A stretch of DNA of 10,039 bases from Paracoccaceae bacterium (lineage in GTDB: Bacteria; Pseudomonadota; Alphaproteobacteria; Rhodobacterales; Rhodobacteraceae): assembly GCA_007129775.1 (NCBI GenBank), contig SKUV01000024.1, forward strand, positions 1-10,039, written 5' to 3'. The position numbers and the translations under genes were made by a program. The notes beneath the pieces are model-generated. The model did not search any database. It was not told the DNA's origin and worked only from the letters and a program-made list of their open reading frames with translations. Positions 1 through 5,623 of the stretch are shown in pieces; position 1 is the stretch's first letter; each line of letters opens with the position of its first letter.

Positions 1-47
1 AAGCTCTCGCGCCGGGGTTTTCTGTGTGGTGTCGCCGCCGAGGCGGG

Positions 48-617
48 TCAGTGCAGGCGGGCCTCGACCGTGGCGATACCCTCATCGATCAGGCGCCCGG
101 CATCGGCCTCCGACATCTGTTTGGCGATCACATCGGCGGCCGCGGCCACGGCGATACGGGCGGCACGGTTGCGCACGCTGCGCAGCGCCGCCTGTTCGGC
201 CGAGGCGATCTGATCCTCTGCGGCCTTCAGGCGCCGGGCAACCGAGGCTTCGATATCGCGTTTGGCCTGCGCGGCGGCGTCCTTGGCCTCTTCCCGGGCC
301 TTGATCACGATGTTTTCGGCCTGCTGCTGGGCATCGCGGGTCTTGCGCTCGTAATCGGCCAGCACCGCCTGCGCCTCTTCGCGCAGGGCGCGCGCGGCAT
401 CGAGATCCGCGCGGATGTCATCTGCCCGTTTGTCCAGCAGCCCCAGAAGGATGTTGTGGACGTTGAAATAGGCCAGCACGCCCAGAAACAGCACGAAGGC
501 GATCAGCACGATCAGATCGGTATTGGCCAGCGAGAAGAACGGGTAATCCCCCGCCGCCATCGCCACTCCCGGCGCCAGCACCAGCATCGGGGCAATCGTT
601 GCAATCCGTCGCGTCAT
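48..617 (-). CDS. atpF: ATP synthase F0 subunit b
   Basis: This is the 189-residue b subunit of the F0 sector, the peripheral stalk that holds F1 still against the rotating c-ring. Residues 1-22 look like a cleavable or signal-like leader ending AMA-AG, usual for alphaproteobacterial b subunits. One membrane helix follows at about 31-52 (IVLIAFVLFLGVLAYF), and from LLDKRADDIRADL onward the chain is a long charged, Ala/Glu/Lys/Arg-rich coiled coil that dimerises with b'. The start codon overlaps the b' stop in an ATGA (614-617), implying translational coupling. It is the last F0 gene; the 47 bases after its stop hold only a 4-5 bp GC hairpin with no T-run, so I cannot place a terminator. Assignment as b rather than b' rests on gene order and on the leader-like N-terminus. 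Confidence 0.95.
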   Translation of the reverse strand: MTRRIATIAPMLVLAPGVAMAAGDYPFFSLANTDLIVLIAFVLFLGVLAYFNVHNILLGLLDKRADDIRADLDAARALREEAQAVLADYERKTRDAQQQAENIVIKAREEAKDAAAQAKRDIEASVARRLKAAEDQIASAEQAALRSVRNRAARIAVAAAADVIAKQMSEADAGRLIDEGIATVEARLH

Positions 618-1147
618 GCCGCATCCCCCTGCTTGATCCGGGCCGACACGGCGGCGTTGACGCTGCGCCCGTCGGACTTTTGCCCCAGCGCGCCGAGCAG
701 TTCGTGCACCGTATCCTTGGCGACCACTTCCACCGCCTCGGCCGCACTGGCGCGGATCTCGGCGATCCGTGCCTCGGATTCGGCGGTGCGCGCGGCGATC
801 TCGGCATCGGCCTTCTGCAGGGCGACATCGAGTTCCGCCTGCATTTCCGCCTTTGCCTTTTCGACGATCTTGCTGGCCTCGGCCCGGGCATCGGCCAGCG
901 CCTTGTCATGGGCGGCTGCGGCGGCCTCGGCCTTGAGCTTGAGTTCCTCGGCGCGGGCGATGTCATTGGTGATCGTGCCGCGCCGCTCGGCCAGTACGGC
1001 GCCGATGCGCGGCAGGGCCACGCGCGACAGGATCAGGTAGATGATCACGACCGTCACCACCAGCCAGAAGATCTGGTTGGGGAAGGTGGCGAAATCCAGC
1101 TGAGGCATTCCGGGGCCGTTCGCGGCCGCGTTTGCGTCAGTGTCCAT
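614..1147 (-). CDS. atpX: ATP synthase F0 subunit b' (second b-type subunit)
   Basis: This 177-residue protein is the b' partner that forms a heterodimeric peripheral stalk with the b subunit encoded just downstream. A hydrophilic N-terminus of about 25 residues ends in PQLDFATFPNQIFWL. A single membrane helix follows at about 27-43 (FWLVVTVVIIYLILSRVALP), then RIGAVLAERRGTI and a long Ala/Glu/Lys coiled coil. Having two b-type genes is typical of photosynthetic bacteria and alphaproteobacteria. The ATG is set by a strong AGGAGG (complement of 1153-1158) five bases upstream. A 126-bp structured spacer separates it from atpE, and its stop overlaps the atpF start. It is also called atpG or atpF2 in other genomes; the symbol is the only doubtful part. 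Confidence 0.93.
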   Translation of the reverse strand: MDTDANAAANGPGMPQLDFATFPNQIFWLVVTVVIIYLILSRVALPRIGAVLAERRGTITNDIARAEELKLKAEAAAAAHDKALADARAEASKIVEKAKAEMQAELDVALQKADAEIAARTAESEARIAEIRASAAEAVEVVAKDTVHELLGALGQKSDGRSVNAAVSARIKQGDAA

Positions 1148-1182
1148 GCTGGCCTCCTCAACTCCCCGCCGGCGCTGTTGGG

Positions 1183-1258
1183 CCGGGGCGGGGCGGGATC
1201 AGTGATGCGGCAGATCGGGGCCGGCGGGCCCGGGATCGCGCCCCGTGCCCCGCCCCGG
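1183..1258 (-). other. Long inverted repeat in the atpE-atpX spacer
   Basis: Bases 1183-1194 and 1247-1258 are perfect 12-bp GC inverted repeats separated by 52 bases. The enclosed segment has its own short hairpin (1218-1222 with 1227-1231). In the operon mRNA this would fold between the atpE stop and the atpX ribosome-binding site. There is no T-run, so it is not a classical terminator. A role as an RNA-stability or processing element that raises atpE output is inference. Confidence 0.5.
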
Positions 1259-1273
1259 TATCATGCAGCAGGC

Positions 1274-1510
1274 TCAGACGGCGAACATCAGCAGAAGCGC
1301 GACGAGGAACGAAAAGATCCCGAGCGCCTCGGCAAAGGCGATGCCGATGAACAGGAACGCCGTCTGGCCCGGCGCGGCCGAGGGGTTGCGCAGGGCACCG
1401 GCGAGGTAGTTGCCTGCCACATGGCCCACACCGATACCGGCGCCGCCCATGCCAAGACAGGCCAGCCCGGCACCGATGTATGCGCCCATTTGAACGAGTT
1501 CGCCTTCCAT
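1274..1510 (-). CDS. atpE: ATP synthase F0 subunit c
   Basis: The 78-residue proteolipid forms the rotating c-ring that carries protons through F0. Helix 1 is glycine-rich (GAGLACLGMGGAGIGVG, about 13-29). The polar loop is R41-N42-P43, the contact to the central stalk. Helix 2 carries the proton-binding carboxylate E61 in GIAFAEALGIFSF. Positions matching the extra sodium ligands of Na+-type rings are V28, A62 and L63, so a proton ring is expected. An AAGGAG sequence (complement of 1519-1524) lies eight bases before the ATG, fitting the need for many copies of this subunit. It sits 74 bp after atpB and 126 bp before atpX. Confidence 0.97.
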   Translation of the reverse strand: MEGELVQMGAYIGAGLACLGMGGAGIGVGHVAGNYLAGALRNPSAAPGQTAFLFIGIAFAEALGIFSFLVALLLMFAV

Positions 1511-1584
1511 GGTCGTTTCTCCTTGATCTGGAATTGGCTTGATCGGGTCCGGCGGCCCGCAAGGGACGCGCCGGTGTGAAGATG

Positions 1585-2331
1585 TCAGTGTGCGGGATGC
1601 AGCGCGTCCTTGAGATAGACGCAGGTCAGGATGGTGAAGACATAGGCCTGGATCACCGCCACCAGCAGTTCCAGCGCATAGAGCGCCGTCACCGCGAGGA
1701 TCGGCACGAAAAAGGCGGCCCCGACCCCGGCGGCGAAGCCGGCGAAAACCTTGGCCACGGCATGGCCCGCCATCATCGCGCCGGCAAGACGGATGGAGTG
1801 GCTGACGGGCCGGACGAAGTACGAGATCACCTCGATCAGCGCCAGCACCGGCCGCAGGGGCAGCGGCGCGCTCGACACCCAGAACAGCTTGAGAAAGCTT
1901 GCGCCGTGCAGGATGAAGCCCAGCGCCGTGACCGTCAGAAAGACAGCCAGCGCCAGCACCGCTGTCACCGCGATATGGGACGTGGTGGTGAAGGCAAAGG
2001 GGATCAGCCCCAGCACATTGGCGAAGAAGACGAAGACGAAAATCGTCATGATGTAGGGAAAGAAGCGCACCGCATCACGGCCGGCCACGTCCTCCACCAT
2101 CTTGTAGATGAAGCCATAGGTCATCTCGGCCAGCGACTGGCCGCGCGTCGGCACCAGCGCGCGCCCGCGCGACCCCCAGACCATCAGCGCCGTGACAGCC
2201 AGCACCGTCAGCGCCATCCAGAGCGTTACGTTGGTCGGCGTATACCAATGCACCACATCGCCGCCGAACAGCGGTTTCACGGTGAACTGGTCCATCGGCT
2301 TGATGTTGAAACCGCTCGTTCCGTCAGCCAC
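1585..2331 (-). CDS. atpB: ATP synthase F0 subunit a
   Basis: This 248-residue membrane subunit provides the two proton half-channels against the c-ring. Several hydrophobic helices are visible (about 35-52, 93-113, 118-142, 160-175, 183-203, 206-236). The essential arginine is R181 in VSHSIRLAGAMMAGH, matching E. coli R210. H190 and E221 stand where E. coli has E219 and H245, the swapped pair known from mitochondria and alphaproteobacteria, and Q228 matches Q252. A185 stands where E. coli has the conserved N214, which is unusual. The start is a GTG at 2331, overlapping the end of atpI by 8 bp. An AGGAAAGGG stretch lies upstream inside atpI. The C-terminus ILTCVYLKDALHPAH is typical of the order. 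Confidence 0.97.
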   Translation of the reverse strand: MADGTSGFNIKPMDQFTVKPLFGGDVVHWYTPTNVTLWMALTVLAVTALMVWGSRGRALVPTRGQSLAEMTYGFIYKMVEDVAGRDAVRFFPYIMTIFVFVFFANVLGLIPFAFTTTSHIAVTAVLALAVFLTVTALGFILHGASFLKLFWVSSAPLPLRPVLALIEVISYFVRPVSHSIRLAGAMMAGHAVAKVFAGFAAGVGAAFFVPILAVTALYALELLVAVIQAYVFTILTCVYLKDALHPAH

Positions 2332-2695
2332 GTCGCCTGTCCCTTTCCTCGCCCGGCTCCGGTTTCCGGCGCTGCCCTTGCGGCGTCGCCCCCGGCGGGC
2401 CCTTAGCCATGTCGGCCGCCGTGCCCAGCATGGTGCGGACGCCGGCGGCGAAACCCAGAAGCGTGAACAGCACCAGCAGGATGGGCCGGGTGCCGAACAG
2501 CTCGTCCAGTCCGAGCCCGATAGCGACGCCGATCGCGATACCGGCGGTCAGCTCTATCACCATGCGCCAGGCGACATGCGCCTGCTCATGATGCCCGGGC
2601 CGGGCGGGGCCTTCGGGGCCTTCCTGCTTCTGGCGGGCCGCGTCGATGCGGGACTTGAGCGCGCGCAGCCGCTCCGCATCGTCCGGGTCCGTCAT
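2324..2695 (-). CDS. atpI: ATP synthase-associated protein AtpI
   Basis: First gene of the F0 operon, encoding 123 residues. A charged N-terminus (about 1-40) precedes two membrane helices: WRMVIELTAGIAIGVAIGLG at about 43-62, then PILLVLFTLLGFAAGVRTML at about 71-90. The connecting stretch is LDELFGTR, and the tail is basic and proline-rich. This is the layout of the AtpI/AtpZ family, which helps assemble the c-ring or may move divalent cations in some bacteria; the exact role in alphaproteobacteria is not settled. A GGAGG (complement of 2703-2707) lies seven bases before the ATG. The coding end overlaps the atpB start by 8 bp. Confidence 0.88.
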   Translation of the reverse strand: MTDPDDAERLRALKSRIDAARQKQEGPEGPARPGHHEQAHVAWRMVIELTAGIAIGVAIGLGLDELFGTRPILLVLFTLLGFAAGVRTMLGTAADMAKGPPGATPQGQRRKPEPGEERDRRRG

Positions 2696-2735
2696 GGCAG
2701 AGCCTCCGATCTCAGCCCCTTGGACAGTCGCGCGA

Positions 2736-2765
2736 TACCTACGCCGCGGGCAATCAAGGAGTCAA
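2736..2765 (-). promoter_or_regulatory. Candidate promoter of the atp F0 operon
   Basis: On the minus strand TTGACT (complement of 2760-2765) is followed by 18 bases and TAGGTA (complement of 2736-2741). Transcription would start near 2729, giving a leader of about 33 bases before the atpI ATG. The match is to the general sigma-70 pattern; I read it by eye and have no start-site data. Confidence 0.5.
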
Positions 2766-2780
2766 GCCGGTTTGGCGTGA

Positions 2781-2809
2781 TTTAGAGGTTTGATATTACT
2801 ACATATTAT
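2781..2809 (+). promoter_or_regulatory. Weak candidate promoter for the ArsR-type gene
   Basis: TTTAGA at 2781-2786, 17 bases, then TATTAT at 2804-2809, in the most AT-rich stretch of the divergent region. It would place the start near 2816 and the palindrome about 50-65 bases downstream in the leader. The -35 matches only four of six consensus bases. Confidence 0.3.
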
Positions 2810-2866
2810 TGGAAGCGGGCGTGATACGCCCGACGCCGGCCCACGGTTTTCGCGGTAAAGGCATAC

Positions 2867-2882
2867 TCAACCGATCGGTTGA
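2867..2882. promoter_or_regulatory. Perfect 16-bp palindrome, probable ArsR-type operator
   Basis: TCAACCGATCGGTTGA is its own reverse complement and ends 31 bases before the regulator's ATG. ArsR-family dimers bind symmetric sites near their own genes, and an AACC-N4-GGTT core is what I would expect for this subclass. Binding by the adjacent gene product, and autoregulation, are inference. Confidence 0.55.
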
Positions 2883-2913
2883 CAATGGCCCGGCGCTGGC
2901 GCAGGGCGACGGG

Positions 2914-3267
2914 ATGGAGCGTGACCTTGACCTGATCTTCGCCGCCCTCGCCGACCCGACGCGCCGGGCGATTTTGGCGATGCTGCTGGAAGACGACATG
3001 GCAGTGACCGACGTGGCCGCGCCCTTTGCCATGTCGCTCGCGGGGATTTCGAAACATCTGGGCATTCTCGCCACGGCCGGGCTGATCAGCCAGGAACGGC
3101 GCGGCCGCGTGAAATGGTGCAAGCTGGAGCCCGACGCGATGCGCGAAGCCAGCATCTGGATGCAGGCCTTCGGGCAGTTCGAGGCGATCAACCTCGACGC
3201 TTTCGAGCGCTTTCTCGAGGTCGAACTCGCGCCGCAGCAGGACGATGCGAACACGCCGCCGGGCTGA
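2914..3267 (+). CDS. ArsR/SmtB-type winged-helix transcriptional regulator
   Basis: A 117-residue DNA-binding repressor. It opens with the subclass signature IFAALADPTRRAILAML (about 8-24). The helix-turn-helix is VTDVAAPFAMSLAGISKHLGIL (31-52), and the wing is ERRGRVKWCKLEP (61-73). The C-terminal helix (about 76-102) has the W/F-rich spacing typical of relatives paired with SRPBCC/AHSA1 proteins. It lacks the paired-cysteine metal motif of true arsenic or zinc sensors; C69 is the only cysteine. I chose the ATG at 2914 because homology begins there and a weak AGGG precedes it; the frame stays open to a TTG at 2809, but the added residues look unlike the family. It diverges from atpI and no SRPBCC gene follows, so its ligand and targets are unknown. 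Confidence 0.88.
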   Translation: MERDLDLIFAALADPTRRAILAMLLEDDMAVTDVAAPFAMSLAGISKHLGILATAGLISQERRGRVKWCKLEPDAMREASIWMQAFGQFEAINLDAFERFLEVELAPQQDDANTPPG

Positions 3268-3344
3268 CCCCGCCCGCCCGAAGGCACCGCAAACGGAGGC
3301 GCCGCGAACGGGCGGGGCGTGACAGATTTGCCCGCCCCGCGGGC
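3268..3344. repeat. GC inverted repeats after the ArsR-type gene
   Basis: CCCCGCCCG at 3268-3276 pairs with CGGGCGGGG at 3309-3317 across a 32-base loop. A second hairpin, GCCCGC-CCC-GCGGGC, occupies 3330-3344. Both lie just past the regulator stop in the 169-bp gap before the pcm-like gene. Neither has a T-run, so termination is possible only weakly or with Rho. I found no convincing promoter in the rest of this gap (3345-3436). Confidence 0.35.
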
Positions 3345-3436
3345 GCAATCGCCCGGGGTGGCCGGGCCGATATTGCCGGGTCCGTCCAAGTGTGCCAGAA
3401 CAGACACAGACCAATGGCAGAGGAAACGACCGCGAA

Positions 3437-4090
3437 ATGCCGGATTACGCTGCCCGCCGTGTGACCATGGTGGATACACAGGTGCGCCCGTCGGATGTCA
3501 CGAAATTCCCCATCATCGAGGCGTTCCTGAACGTCCCGCGAGAGGAATTCGTGCCGTCCGCGCTGCGCGAGGCTGCCTATCTGGGCGAGAACCTCACCTA
3601 TTCCGCGGGGCGCGTGATGCTCGACCCTCGAACGCTGTCCAAGATGCTGGATGCGGTGGATCTGCGCCGCAATGACCTCGTGCTCGATCTTGGCTGCCTG
3701 ACGGGCTATTCCAGCGCCATCGCCGGGCAGATCGCCGAAGCCGTCGTCGCGGTCGAGGAGATCGAGGAGGCCGCGCAGGAGGCCGAGGCGCTTCTGGCAG
3801 CCCAGTCGCGCGACAATATCGCCGTGATCACTGGCCCGCTGACCGCAGGCGCCCTGCAGCACGGGCCCTATGACGCGATCCTCGTGCAGGGCGGAGCCGA
3901 AACCTTCCCCGGGGCGCTGGCGGAACAATTGCGCGAGGGCGGGCGGGTGGCCTGCCTGTTCATGGAAGGGCAACTGGGCATCTGCCGGATCGGCCAGCGG
4001 CGCGGCGACCGGATCTCTTGGCGCGATGCCTTCAATGCCGCGGCGCCGGTGCTGCCGGGGTTCGAGAGGAAACGGGAATTCGCCCTCTGA
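3437..4090 (+). CDS. pcm: Protein-L-isoaspartate O-methyltransferase-like SAM-dependent methyltransferase
   Basis: A 217-residue class I methyltransferase of the Pcm family. The S-adenosylmethionine-binding motif I is LVLDLGCLTGYSSA (81-94). An acidic end of the next strand follows near E107, and the motif near 146-153 is DAILVQGG, with the strand GGRVACLF after it. The N-terminus (DTQVRPSDVTKFPIIEAF, about 13-30, then VPREEFVP) is the form I know from Rhodobacterales. The segment that in true Pcm enzymes carries the QTIS active site reads YSAGRVMLDPRTLSKML here, so repair of isoaspartate is doubtful and the substrate unknown. AGAGGA at 3419-3424 lies 12 bases before the chosen ATG; an in-frame GTG at 3392 would add 15 residues of no recognised homology. 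It precedes tolC by 33 bp and is probably cotranscribed. Confidence 0.82.
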   Translation: MPDYAARRVTMVDTQVRPSDVTKFPIIEAFLNVPREEFVPSALREAAYLGENLTYSAGRVMLDPRTLSKMLDAVDLRRNDLVLDLGCLTGYSSAIAGQIAEAVVAVEEIEEAAQEAEALLAAQSRDNIAVITGPLTAGALQHGPYDAILVQGGAETFPGALAEQLREGGRVACLFMEGQLGICRIGQRRGDRISWRDAFNAAAPVLPGFERKREFAL

Positions 4091-4123
4091 CCATCGGTCC
4101 GGGGCGCAGGGCGGGAGTTGCAG

Positions 4124-5518
4124 ATGGGATTCGGACGCTGGGTCTTCGGAAAGGCGGCGATGGCCGCGGGCCTTTCGGCGGTGCTGGCTGCGGGGCCGGC
4201 CGCAGGTCAGAGCCTGACCGACGCGCTGATCGCGGCCTATCGCAATTCCAACCTGCTGGAGCAGAACCGCGCCGTTCTGCGCGCCGCTGACGAAGATGTG
4301 GCCATCGCCGTGGCGACCCTGCGGCCGGTGGTCAATTTCATCGCCCGCGCCACGGCGTCGAGCGCGGTGCGCGACGTGGGCGGCATCAACGTCCGCAGCA
4401 ACGACATCTCGGCCACGCTGGCGCTGAGCGCGGATCTGACGCTCTATGATTTCGGTCGCGGGCAACTGGCGATCGACGCGGCGAAACAGAATGTGCTCGC
4501 CGTGCGGCAGGCGCTCGTCGGGGTGGAGCAGCGGGTGCTTCTGTCTGCGGTGGCGGCCTTCATGGATGTGCGCAGCGCCGCCGAGACGGTCAACCTGCGC
4601 GAGGCGAACGTGCGGCTGATCACGCAGGAATTGCGCGCCGCCCGCGACCGTTTCGAGGTGGGCGAGATCACCCGCACCGATGTCGCCATCGCCGAGGCCA
4701 GGCTCGCCGGCGCGCGCAGTAACCTTGCGGCCGCGCAGGGCGATCTGGCCGTCGCGCGCGAGGCTTACAAGGCCGCGACCGGCGCCTATCCGGGCGCGCT
4801 GCGCGCACCCCCGGGCCTGCCGCGCATCCCGCGCACGCTGGACGAGGCCAAGAGCGTCGCCCGCACCACCCATCCTTCCATCCGGCAGGCCCAGTTCGAG
4901 GTGACGGCGGCAGAGATCAACGTTGCCCGCGCCGTGGCCCAGCGTCAGGGCCAGATCAGCGGCAGCGCCAATCTTTCGGTCGACCGGCGCGGCCGCGATT
5001 CGTCGAGCCTGTCGCTCAGCTATCAGCGCCCTGTGTATACCGGGGGCCGGCAATCGGCACAGGAGCGGCAGGCCGCGGCGCGCCGCGATGCCGCGCGCGC
5101 AGGGCTGCATCAGACTGCCGCCGATGTGGTGCAGGATGTGGGGCGGGCATGGTCCGACCTCGCCGTTGCCTCGGCCCGGATCGAGGCCAGCGACCGTCAG
5201 ATTCAGGCGGCACAGACCGCCTATGACGGCGTTCGCCAGGAGGCCGAACTGGGCGCGCGCACCACGCTGGACGTGCTCAACGCCGAACAGGAACTGCTCG
5301 ACGCCCGCGCGGCGCGGATCGGGGCCGATACCGGGCGCTATGTGGCGGTTTACCGGCTGCTGTCCTCCATGGGTCTGCTGACGGTGGATCATCTGCGGTT
5401 GGGTATCCCTACCTACGACCCCGAAGCCTATTTCAACGCCGTCCGCAACGCGCCGCGGACCCGCAGCGTGCAGGGCGATCAGCTTGACCGCGTGTTGCGC
5501 AGCATCGGGCGCGAGTGA
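4124..5518 (+). CDS. tolC: TolC family outer-membrane channel protein
   Basis: A 464-residue outer-membrane factor that, as a trimer, forms the exit duct for type I secretion or efflux systems. Residues 1-28 form a signal peptide (short basic start, Ala/Leu core, cleavage after PAAG before QSL). The internal duplication of the family is clear. In the first half, strand motif LTLYDFGRG (about 105-113) is followed by a helix with VGEITRTDVAIAEARL (179-194). In the second half, PVYTGGR (303-309) is followed by GARTTLDVLNAEQELLDAR (377-395). GGGAG at 4113-4117 six bases upstream fixes the ATG at 4124 over the TTG at 4118. No inner-membrane or adaptor partner is adjacent, so it probably serves several systems. 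The synteny recalls, from memory, the Caulobacter S-layer exporter channel gene next to popZ. Confidence 0.94.
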   Translation: MGFGRWVFGKAAMAAGLSAVLAAGPAAGQSLTDALIAAYRNSNLLEQNRAVLRAADEDVAIAVATLRPVVNFIARATASSAVRDVGGINVRSNDISATLALSADLTLYDFGRGQLAIDAAKQNVLAVRQALVGVEQRVLLSAVAAFMDVRSAAETVNLREANVRLITQELRAARDRFEVGEITRTDVAIAEARLAGARSNLAAAQGDLAVAREAYKAATGAYPGALRAPPGLPRIPRTLDEAKSVARTTHPSIRQAQFEVTAAEINVARAVAQRQGQISGSANLSVDRRGRDSSSLSLSYQRPVYTGGRQSAQERQAAARRDAARAGLHQTAADVVQDVGRAWSDLAVASARIEASDRQIQAAQTAYDGVRQEAELGARTTLDVLNAEQELLDARAARIGADTGRYVAVYRLLSSMGLLTVDHLRLGIPTYDPEAYFNAVRNAPRTRSVQGDQLDRVLRSIGRE

Positions 5519-5539
5519 CGGCCCGCGCCGCGCCGCATA

Positions 5540-5568
5540 TTGTGAAAAACCGCGTCCGGCGGTAGGGT
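5540..5568 (+). promoter_or_regulatory. Candidate promoter for the PopZ-like gene
   Basis: TTGTGA (5540-5545), 17 bases, then TAGGGT (5563-5568), in the 105-bp gap after tolC. The layout resembles the atp promoter candidate (TTGACT / TAGGTA). A start near 5575 leaves a leader of about 50 bases. It implies the gene can be transcribed apart from tolC. Confidence 0.45.
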
Positions 5569-5623
5569 GACCGGCAAAACAGGGGGCCCCGATGCGTGCC
5601 CGCAAGCCGAGGCAGGTGCAGTC

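Noticed and set aside
1274..1510. A sodium-type c-ring.
   Set aside because: The extra sodium-ligand positions are V28, A62 and L63, so only the proton-binding E61 is present.
24..2406. Long plus-strand open frames (24-1040, 599-1579, 1576-2406) across the atp operon.
   Set aside because: They are mirror frames of atpF, atpX, atpE and atpB, with low-complexity Arg/His/Gly products and no recognisable domain.
2879..2884. A perfect TTGACA overlapping the palindrome.
   Set aside because: No acceptable -10 lies 16-19 bases downstream (2902-2907 is CAGGGC) and the start would fall almost on the ATG at 2914; most likely chance.
3345..3436. A promoter for the pcm-like/tolC unit.
   Set aside because: GATATT at 3369-3374 is the best -10-like word but has no -35 at proper spacing, so I do not call one.
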